From Piliocolobus tephrosceles (lineage: Eukaryota; Chordata; Mammalia; Primates; Cercopithecidae), in the NCBI RefSeq assembly GCF_002776525.5, contig NC_045441.1:128216518-128280517 (forward strand): 64,000 bases of DNA, in the 5' to 3' direction. This document shows positions 57,801 to 64,000 of this stretch, in pieces. The translations under genes were made by a program, and so were the position numbers. Within the stretch, counting starts at the first letter, position 1; the number at the start of each line of letters is the position of its first letter. The notes under the pieces were generated by a model. That model did no database searches and was not told the DNA's origin. It worked only from the letters and a program-made list of their open reading frames with translations.

Positions 57801-60800
57801 CCTCCCGAGTAGCTGGGACTACAGGCGCCCGCTACCTCGCCCGGCTAGTTTTTTGTATTTTTTAGTAGAGACGGGGTTTCACCGTGTTAGCCAGGATGGT
57901 CTCCATCTCCTGACCTTGTGATCCGCCTGTCTCGGCCTCCCAAAGTGCTGGGATTACAGGCTTGAGCCACTGCACCCGGCCTAAAATCTTTATTTAAAAG
58001 AAACCTCTAGTATATAATCCATTTACTTAATGTATTTACAAATACGGTTAGCTTTGTAACTACCATTCTGTTATTAGTTCTCTGTTTGCCCAGCTGGTCC
58101 ATGTGGTCTATGTTCCTTTTTCTCTCCTTTCTTGTCTTTTTTTGGATTGATTTTTAAAACTATATATTTCTCCTCAATAGGCTTGCTAGTTATGTACATT
58201 CTTAACATTATTTTAGCAGTTACCATGTGTCTTTTGCATACTAAAAAGTTTGATATTAATTAGTACTTTTACCAATTTCTAGAAAATTAAAGGACCTTAG
58301 ATCATTTAAACTAATTTACTCTCCATCTTATGTACAAATTTGAAATATATTTTAAGTGTCTATATGTTTCTAATCCCATAAGACTGTTTTATTACTATTT
58401 TATGCAGTGAATATTCATTTATTATTAGTCATATTTATCCTGTCCATTGCTCTTCATTTCTTCTTGCATGTTTGTGCTCCTATCTAAAATCATTTTCCAT
58501 TTGAGGAATTTCCTTTAATATTTCCTTTAGTGGTGATGAATTCTCTCAGTTTTTGTCTAAACATATTTTTATTTGACTATCTTTTTTAAACCATTTTTTT
58601 CTCAGTGTAGAGTTCTAGGTAGGTAATTATTTTTGCTCAGCATTTTGAAGATGTTGCTTTATTGCTTCCTAGGACCTTGTCTCTACTGAGACGTTAGCCA
58701 TCAGTCTTACTGTTGCTCCTGTGAAGATGGTTTTTTCTGATCATGTTTAAGATTTATACGTTGGTTTTTGTTATTAGCACTTTTCCTATCGTATTCCCAG
58801 ATACGGTTTTCTTTATATTACACTGCATCAGGTTCATAGTGCTTGCTCGAGGTTTTTTCTTTTTTTAATTAAAAAAATCCTTGGTCATTATTACTTCAAA
58901 TTTTGCTTCTACTCTATACTCTTCTTTCCTTTTAGGCTCCCAGTAACATGTAGGTATGTAGACCTTTAATTTGTATCACATGTAAACATTTTGTCACATT
59001 TTCTATATATTTCCTGCAGAAATTTATTTTACTCATCATCATTCTTCAGCTGTCTAATCAGCTATTCCATTTATCTATTTTGTTCTTCATTTCAGTTATT
59101 GTATTATTTTTAGAAATCACATTTTATTACTTTTTAAATTTCTAATTTCCAGTTAAAATTTCCTAATTTTTAATTTAATTTCTTAAACATATTAATAACA
59201 GTTATTTTTAAAATCCATGTCTAGTAATTCCTATAGTGTATCTCTGGACAGCTGTTTCTTGATTTTCAGTCAAATGTTCTTACCTCCTGGTTTGCTTGGC
59301 AATATTGTGTTTAATGCCGGCTATTGTATATTAAAATATATAGAGATAATTTGAGTATCTGGATGATTTTGTCTTCTTCCAGAGAGGATTTAGAATTTAC
59401 TTTTACTTCTGGCAAGCACATAGAAAAGGGGCAAATCAACAGATACCTGTCAGAGATTACAACGATTTGAAGCTGGTCTGTTTCCATTTTACCTCTGTTT
59501 CTAGGGTAGCTTTCCAGGGGTCCCAACTGATAACTTGGTGGGCCCCAATCTCTATTTTTTTTTGTCCATTAAGCCCATAAGACTCCTTGAAGCTCTACTT
59601 AGTTTTCAGCAACTCAGCCACCAATTGAGAATTGGTAGGTACCATTAGAGAAAAAATGGTACTAAATATCAGAATCACCTCTTTGCACTTTTGTTCTGCT
59701 TGGGATCTTGGTATCTCAAGTCTTCACTCACTTGCTAGCTCTATGAACTCTTCACACAGATTTTTTTTTGTCGTTTTTTTGAGACAGGATTTCACTCCCA
59801 GTCACCCAGGCTGGAGTGCAATGGCGCCATCTCAGCTTACTATAACCTCTGCCTCCCAGGCTCGAGCAATCCTTGTGCCTCAGCCTCCCAAGTAATTGAG
59901 ATTACAAGTGTGCACCACCATGCCCAGCTAATTTTTGTAGAGACAGGGTTTCACCTTGTTGCCCAGGCTGGTCTCTCGTACCTGAGCTCAAGTGATCTGC
60001 TCACCTCAGCCTCTCAGAGTGCTGGGATTACAGGCGTGAGCCACTGCCCCGGCCCTTCTTACACAGATTTTTCAGTAGTTTTTAAGATTTTCTAGGTGTT
60101 TTTGGTGGGAGCACTGCATACTACAAGCTTCTCTAATATTATTTAGTAGTGAAAGTCTTTGATTGAATTTAAATAAATATATTTTACTGTGTTTTTCTTC
60201 TGATTACAAAAATAATACGTTTATCATAGTACTTTTAGGAAATAACAAAATACACACAAAAATCAAGATTTCCTGTAAGACTGCCACTTAAAGCTAACAC
60301 TATAATATTTTACTCTCTTTTCTGCCAGTCTATAAAAAATTTGTATTTTTATGTGTGTATATATATATATGTATATATTTATATTGCCAAATTTGGATCA
60401 TAGTATATATTCTGTTTTATAACCAGGCTTTTCACTTAAAAGTGTATCATAAACATTTTTCCATGTAACTAGATAGTCTACAGAATACAATTCTTTACAA
60501 AATTTTTAAGCTAATAAGTCATTCTCTGTATCAGGCAGTAGTGAGCAATCTACATATTAAGGGTCACTGTCAAAAATATATCTGTTCTGCCCCATATATA
60601 AGCAAAAGGCAACTAATATTTGCAGCAGCCATCTAACAAAATAAGCATTATAAGGTTGGAATAGAATTCTGACAATCTCAAACAACAACAACGTATGGTA
60701 ACTGAAGAAAGGATGAAAAAATGTTGAGCAGGAAATTAAAAATTGAATTCACTAAGTTACATGATGAGAGGTACATGTTGATTCCCTATTGTCTACCAAA

Positions 60801-63004
60801 CAGAATGAGATATGAAAGAACAGATTGGCTAGGCACAGTGGCTCATGCCTGTAATCCCAGCACTTTGGGAGGCCAAGGCGGGCCGATCACAAGGTCAGGA
60901 GTTCAAGACTAGCTTGGCCAACATGGTGAAACCCCATCTCTATTAGATACAAAAACTTAGCCAGGTGTGGTGGCATGCACCTGTAATCCCAGTGACTCGG
61001 GAGGCTGAGGCTGGAGAATTGCTTGAACCCAGGAGGCAGAGGTTTCAGTGAGCCGAGAATGTGCCATTGCACTCCAGCCTGGGGGACAGGGCAAGACTCC
61101 ATCTCAAAAAAAAAAAAAAAAAAAAGAAAGAACAGATTAAAAATGTTACCAGGTGTTAGTAAAGAGACTAGACGGAAAATAAAAGGAAAGGGAGAAAATA
61201 TAAAGAAAAGATAAGGGGAGGGGTCAAATAATACTAACTATAACCTAAGTGCTTTCTACTGTGGTTGTCAAGCTATGCCTCCCAAGGCTATTTGCATTCT
61301 TTCTTTTTTTTGAGACGGAGGAGTCTCGCTCTGTCGCCCAGGCTGGAGTGCAGTGGCCGGATCTCAACTCTCTGCAATCTCTCTCTCCCGGGTTCACACC
61401 ATTCTCCTGCCTCAGCCTCCCGAGCAGCTGGGACTACAGGTGCCCACCACCTCACCCGGCTAGTTTTTTGTATTTTTAGTAGAGACGGGGTTTCACCGTG
61501 TTAGCCAGGATGGTCTCGATCTCCTGACCTTGTGATCCACCCGTCTCGGCCTCCCAAAGTGCTGGGATTACAGGCTTGAGCCACCGCGCCCGGCCTTGCA
61601 TTCTTTCTTTGCAGAGGAAATGAAATAGAAGACAAGGAACCTAAGGGAAATAGGAAGAAGAGAGACACAATGGCTACAGAAGGAAGAGTTAAAATCTCTA
61701 TCACATAGATACTGATTTCTCTAGCAACACTAATGTGAATCTTTACATGTCTTTTCCACTCTCACAATTTTAGTTTAATGATGAGAAAAAATTGATGAGC
61801 TTTCATCAAAATCTTCAGGATGTCACAGAAGATCAACTCAGTTTGGCCTCAATCCACTATATGCGATCTCACTACCAAGAAGCTATTGATATATATAAGC
61901 GAATACTGCTAGATAACAGGTCTGTGTCCTTTTATGCCTACTTTACATTTTTTTCATTTTTTTAGTTTCTTCTGTAACTAGTTTGAGAATCTAATGTCCT
62001 CTGGATCTAGTACCACCATGCGTTCAAATCTGTTTAGTTGATAATTTGGTGAGATTAAGAAATAGATATTGTCTAAATCAGGCTTTCTCTACCTTTTTTT
62101 GCATTATCACCCTTCTAAAAGACTCTTCCCCCAATTGCCCTCCGATGAAATTTTAATATACTGATATATATATATTAATATATATCCATGTATGTACTAT
62201 ATGTATAACTGTGCTTTACATATTAAATGAATATGATTTTTTCATCCTCCCATAAGAACCAATTTTTCCCCTTTGGGGGTGATATTGATATTACCCCTGT
62301 TGAAATGTATGGTCTAGATGTATCAAACTTAGTGTTATAGTTACATTGTAGGTAACTTGCTGACAAAATTAGATACAAACCATTCTTAAGAATTTACATT
62401 CCAACTTTATCACTAAACACTTGGCCTCTCTCTCCCTTCCCAAAAATATCTCATCCCCCTTCCTTCCATCTTCTTTTGCATTACCTCCTACTTGCTTCCA
62501 TTTCCAGCCATCAAGCCTACGTGTCTTGTCTGTTGGTCTTCTCTGTGGAGTGTACTTGTGTTTATGTTCAATTATCACATATATTAGTTTTTCAGTATGA
62601 ACAGCATGAACTTTCCCTTTCTTCTCTAGTTGTCATCCTTCACTCTACTTATATCAAAACACCCAAATATTGCAATGCAAAAAGAAAATAATTATACTGA
62701 TTATATCTTATTCTCTTTCTTCCTAAGGCAGATTCATGAACTGTCCTCTTTGCCTTGTCCGTTTGAGCTTTGTAATTTGACATTTCTGTGAAGTAGACTT
62801 AAATGGTTAACCCTAATTATTTCATCTAATAGGGAATACCTTGCCCTCAATGTTTACGTGGCCCTCTGCTACTACAAGTTGGATTACTATGATGTGTCTC
62901 AAGAAGTTTTGGCTGTTTACCTTCAGCAAATTCCTGATAGTACCATCGCACTCAATCTTAAAGCCTGTAATCATTTTCGCCTTTACAATGGCAGAGCAGC
63001 TGAG
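46541..63004 (+). CDS. TTC26: TTC26 / IFT56 (intraflagellar transport protein 56), 5' part: coding exons 1-7
   Basis: Join of 46,541-46,543, 47,334-47,471, 50,537-50,629, 53,242-53,356, 56,364-56,413, 61,774-61,919 and 62,833-63,004. IFT56 is a TPR protein of intraflagellar-transport complex B; it supports ciliary assembly and Hedgehog signalling. The seven exons encode residues 1-239 of what I recall as a protein of about 554 residues. The N-terminus is lysine-rich (about residues 17-30). It is followed by helical TPR repeats, for example at residues 90-113 (VWVNLACTYFFLGMYKQAEA), 154-175 and 188-212. All seven exons carry GT/AG sites and every junction is in frame. The remaining exons lie right of the window. 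Introns are rich in Alus, several in inverted pairs around exons. A consensus X-box lies in the promoter. Confidence 0.96.
46955..47246 (-). mobile_element. Alu upstream of TTC26 exon 2
   Basis: Full-length, ends 87 bp before exon 2. Confidence 0.95.
47334..47471 (+). CDS. TTC26: TTC26 exon 2 (residues 2-47)
   Basis: 138 nt, 46 codons, phase 0 at both ends. Acceptor is ctttttacag-type (gtttcttttacag) and donor gtaatg. It encodes the basic N-terminal tail (TDKRKKKGRK) and the first helix (LEELLSKRDFTGAITLLE). It sits between a minus-strand Alu ending 88 bp upstream and a plus-strand Alu starting about 210 bp downstream. Confidence 0.96.
47680..47987 (+). mobile_element. Alu downstream of TTC26 exon 2
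   Basis: Flanks AAACTAAATTT / AAACCTAATTT; AAAC-rich tail. Confidence 0.94.
48230..48405 (+). mobile_element. MER5A-like element
   Basis: AGTAGTTCTCATCTTTTAAT, TGGAATTACCTAGGGTAC and TTTGAAAAACTGC match the MER5A succession. In TTC26 intron 2. Confidence 0.5.
48606..48904 (-). mobile_element. AluS
   Basis: Flanks TAGTTCACTTTCTT / TAGTTCGCCTTCTT (12 of 14). Confidence 0.94.
49128..49432 (-). mobile_element. AluJ
   Basis: Diverged, with a (GT)n run at about 49,313-49,324. Confidence 0.88.
49433..50104. other. TTC26 intron 2, no recognised element
   Basis: Repeat-poor, average composition. Confidence 0.5.
50105..50330 (+). mobile_element. MIR
   Basis: AGCTTTGGAGTCAGGCATTT, CTGGCCATGTGGCCTTGAG and CCTCTCTAACCTTCAGTTAT follow MIR in order. 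Confidence 0.65.
50537..50629 (+). CDS. TTC26: TTC26 exon 3 (residues 48-78)
   Basis: 93 nt, 31 codons, phase 0. It encodes FKRHVGEEEEDTNLWIGYCA and the following helix ending in RALE. The acceptor (ctgaag) lacks the usual pyrimidine at -3 and its pyrimidine tract is broken by A residues, so it looks weak. The donor is gttagt. Confidence 0.95.
50853..51204 (+). mobile_element. Tigger-family (MER44-like) element with terminal inverted repeats
   Basis: Starts CAGTAGTTCCCCCTTGTC and ends with the diverged complement (GTAAAGGAGGGCTACTG). It is flanked by TA on both sides (50,851-50,852 and 51,205-51,206), the Tc1/mariner signature. 352 bp, no transposase. In TTC26 intron 3. Confidence 0.75.
51288..51593 (-). 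mobile_element. AluY
   Basis: Duplicates GGTATTAGCATTTATT (51,272-51,287; 51,594-51,609). 18-bp deletion before GTGGTCTCGATC near 51,508. Confidence 0.95.
51832..52146 (-). mobile_element. Alu
   Basis: Full-length with altered middle (CACCCCCGCCCGGGGAAG near 51,960). Confidence 0.93.
52147..52582. other. TTC26 intron 3, purine-rich, no recognised element
   Basis: Plus strand unusually rich in A and G, no repeat identified. Confidence 0.45.
52599..52897 (-). mobile_element. AluY, Old World monkey type
   Basis: Duplicates GAACGTGTGAATTTCT (52,583-52,598; 52,898-52,913). Confidence 0.96.
53242..53356 (+). CDS. TTC26: TTC26 exon 4 (residues 79-117)
   Basis: 115 nt: 38 codons plus the first base of A117. 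Acceptor tatttcag, donor gtaaag. It encodes EYENATKEENCNSEVWVNLA and a TPR helix pair ending QAEAAGFK. Confidence 0.96.
53709..53963 (-). mobile_element. AluY with internal deletion
   Basis: Duplicates CTGCTTTTCCTGTTTCT (53,692-53,708; 53,964-53,980). About 50 bp missing at GGAACTACAGGC|GGTTTCACC, near 53,857. Confidence 0.95.
54124..54419 (+). mobile_element. AluS
   Basis: Full-length, flanked by AAAAAGTTAA. Confidence 0.94.
54539..54849 (+). mobile_element. AluY, Old World monkey type
   Basis: Near-consensus with CTAGCCGGGCGAGGTGGCGG and GATCCGGCCACTG; 32-A tail; flanked by AAAGAATTTTAG. Confidence 0.96.
54886..55040 (-). mobile_element. Young L1 3' end (L1PA type), 5' truncated
   Basis: Complement of the L1PA 3' UTR: TTAAGTTCTAGGGTACATGT, ACATATGTATACATGTGCCA and TTAGGTATATCTCCTAATGC. 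About 155 bp remain. Lies in TTC26 intron 4. Confidence 0.85.
55043..55216 (-). mobile_element. Alu monomer / AluJ fragment
   Basis: Single diverged arm next to an L1 3' end. Confidence 0.75.
55217..55916. other. TTC26 intron 4, no recognised element
   Basis: AT-rich, nothing identified. Confidence 0.5.
55932..56224 (-). mobile_element. Alu upstream of TTC26 exon 5
   Basis: Duplicates AACAATATGTATTCT (55,917-55,931; 56,225-56,239). Confidence 0.96.
56364..56413 (+). CDS. TTC26: TTC26 exon 5 (residues 117-133)
   Basis: Short 50-nt exon: two bases completing A117, then 16 codons (SKSRLQNRLLFHLAHK). Acceptor is attttttttcag, donor gtattt. Its length is not a multiple of three, so skipping would shift the frame. 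It is flanked by Alus in opposite orientation (55,932-56,224 minus, 56,657-56,935 plus). Confidence 0.95.
56657..56935 (+). mobile_element. Alu downstream of TTC26 exon 5
   Basis: Missing part of the middle linker; flanked by AGAAGTTTA. Confidence 0.93.
56936..57683. other. TTC26 intron 5, AT-rich, probably old L1-derived
   Basis: Texture resembles ancient L1 but no clear match was read. Confidence 0.35.
57684..57981 (-). mobile_element. AluY, Old World monkey type
   Basis: CCGGATCTCAGC; flanked by TAAAATCTTT. Confidence 0.95.
58020..59350. mobile_element. Ancient L1-type (L1M/HAL1-like) sequence
   Basis: AT-rich stretch in TTC26 intron 5 with the familiar series GTGTAGAGTTCTAGGTAGG, TTGAAGATGTTGCTTTATTG and GAAGATGGTTTTTTCTGATC. 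Orientation not assigned. No open reading frame survives. Confidence 0.45.
59760..60054 (-). mobile_element. Alu
   Basis: Flanked by CTTCACACAGATTTTT / CTTACACAGATTTTT; right arm shortened. Confidence 0.92.
60055..60826. other. TTC26 intron 5, old interspersed repeat of unassigned family
   Basis: TTACAAAAATAATACGTTTA to TTTTTCCATGTAACTAGATA resembles a common ancient repeat; includes a (TA)n run at 60,357-60,382. Confidence 0.35.
60827..61125 (+). mobile_element. AluS
   Basis: Duplicates GAAAGAACAGATT (60,814-60,826; 61,126-61,138). Confidence 0.95.
61305..61595 (-). mobile_element. AluY, Old World monkey type
   Basis: Duplicates TTGCATTCTTTCT (61,292-61,304; 61,596-61,608). Confidence 0.95.
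61774..61919 (+). CDS. TTC26: TTC26 exon 6 (residues 134-182)
   Basis: 146 nt: 48 codons plus two bases of R182. Acceptor cacaattttag, donor gtctgt (weak after position +2). It encodes FNDEKKLMSFHQNLQDVTED and a TPR motif, SIHYMRSHYQEAIDIYKRIL. Confidence 0.96.
61920..62832. other. TTC26 intron 6, no recognised element
   Basis: AT-rich with a short TA-rich run near 62,160-62,185. Confidence 0.5.
62833..63004 (+). CDS. TTC26: TTC26 exon 7 (residues 182-239)
   Basis: 172 nt: one base completing R182, then 57 codons from EYLALNVYVALCYYKLDYYD to YNGRAAE. Acceptor atctaatag, donor gtattg. It encodes the next TPR-like helices. This is the last TTC26 exon in the window. Confidence 0.96.
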
Positions 63005-63282
63005 GTATTGATGGAAGTGTGTTTTTAATGTACTTCATTCCAATTTGAATTACTTTATACTTTCCAAGTTATTCATGAAACTCTACTATCTGTAAGTCTT
63101 GATTAATATCCCTTTGTCATTGCCAGTGTGATTCTATAAGAACATAATTATATGTTTATTAGATATTCTAAAAAGAATGTTGACTTCTGAATTCTGTGTG
63201 TTATGTCCATTAAATTGTAGATGATTTTACTGAGATGCCTTACATTTAAAACCAAATGTTTATGTTTAAAACCAAATGCTTC

Positions 63283-63549
63283 TGGCCAGGCACTGTGCCT
63301 CATGCCTGTAATCCCAGCACTTTGGGAGGCCGAGGCAGGCAGATCACTTGAAGCCAGGAGTTTGAGACCAGCCTAGCCAACATGGCCCCATCTCTACTAA
63401 AAATACAAAAAATTAGCCAGGTGTGGTGGCACATGCCTGTAATCCCAGCTACTCGGGGGGTGGGGGGTGGGCAGAGGTTGCAGTGAGCCGAGATTGAGCC
63501 ACTGCACTCCAGCCTAGGCGACAAAGTGAGACGCTGTCTCAAAAAAAAC
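63283..63549 (+). mobile_element. Alu, right arm shortened
   Basis: Right arm jumps through a G-rich run (GGGGGGTGGGGGGTGGG, 63,454-63,471) to GCAGAGGTTGCAG. Confidence 0.92.
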
Positions 63550-63559
63550 AAAAAACAAA

Positions 63560-63987
63560 TGCTTCAGCTTCTTCCTCTAAAATATGTGTGTGGCTCTGCG
63601 ATTGAATGTCACCAACATACATCCAGTAAACCACATTAGAAACCTGGCATATCTGTTGCTCTCTTCTTCATCTCCATGTAATCATCCCTTAGTTCCTATC
63701 AGCTGTACATCCTAGATAGCTCTTTTATCTATCCCTTCTTCTCCTTGGCTACTATTCTAATCCAGGAGTTTCTCACCTCTTATTTTGGCCCTTTAAATAG
63801 TGTTCCTGCTTTTAGTCAGTCTTGTTATCTTCAGTTCAACCACTGAATTTATTCCACAGGCCATATTCTCTTACCACCATAGCTTCGTGTGCAGCATTCT
63901 CCCTCCTGGAATGATTTCCTTCTTTCTCTGCTTGGTACACGTCAACTTCTTTTTTAAGGTTAGCCCAAGAGGCAAAAATGGTGGACG
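63560..63987 (+). mobile_element. L2 fragment
   Basis: Pyrimidine-rich text with TTATTCCACAGGCCATATTC and CTCCCTCCTGGAATGATTTC resembles L2 on the plus strand. In TTC26 intron 7. Confidence 0.4.
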
Positions 63988-64000
63988 TTTTTTTTTTTTT
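63988..64000 (-). mobile_element. Poly-T at window edge, probable start of another Alu or L1
   Basis: Twelve T at the very end; cannot be assigned. Confidence 0.3.

Noticed and set aside
1..64000. tRNA, rRNA or snRNA genes
   Set aside because: No cloverleaf-type tRNA with A and B boxes outside Alu sequence was recognised; Alu A/B boxes were not counted as genes. Small RNA pseudogenes could be missed by eye.

Overview
The window is a 64 kb piece of primate nuclear genome. About 65 Alu copies or fragments cover roughly 30% of it. Many of the young copies carry features I associate with Old World monkey AluY lineages: 'GGCTCAAGCC' near the 5' end, 'AAAAAACTAGCCGGGCGAGG' in the middle and 'GAGATCCGGCCACTGC' in the right arm. 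I infer a cercopithecid such as a macaque, baboon or relative. The two genes match the ZC3HAV1-TTC26 neighbourhood of human 7q34. Three runs of N mark assembly gaps.

Layout. (1) Positions 1-22,470, minus strand: the 5' end of ZC3HAV1 (ZAP, the CCCH zinc-finger antiviral protein). Coding exon 1 is 22,163-22,470 and exon 2 is 1,185-1,320; the other exons lie left of the window. The 20.8 kb intron 1 holds many Alus, old L1 tails, a solo LTR7 (HERV-H LTR), a second solo class I LTR with intact 4-bp duplications, and MIR and MER5 fragments. (2) 21,900-22,830: GC- and CpG-rich ZC3HAV1 promoter, with an exact interferon-stimulated response element (ISRE) 50-61 bp before the start codon and a GC box beside it. 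(3) 22,830-46,400: 24 kb without a recognisable host gene. It holds LTR remnants, decayed ERV-L pol on the minus strand (25,800-31,330), a Tigger-like element, L2 and MIR pieces, a solo LTR (38,397-39,003) and a nearly complete but heavily decayed class I provirus with both LTRs (39,770-45,808). (4) 46,440-64,000, plus strand: TTC26 (IFT56, an intraflagellar-transport complex B TPR protein). Exons 1-7 are present and encode residues 1-239; the gene continues to the right. Its promoter has an exact RFX X-box 81 bp before the start codon.

The genes point away from each other and are unrelated in function: ZC3HAV1 is an interferon-induced antiviral factor that binds CpG-rich RNA, and TTC26 is a cilium assembly factor. 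Each promoter carries the regulatory motif expected of its class. All exon boundaries were derived from reading frame and splice sites, and every junction keeps frame exactly. I found no new biological system. The observations most worth checking are the ISRE, the X-box pair, a 23-bp tandem duplication that doubles a branch-point sequence beside ZC3HAV1 exon 2, an upstream ORF overlapping the TTC26 start, inverted Alu pairs around three exons, and a false duplication at an assembly gap.
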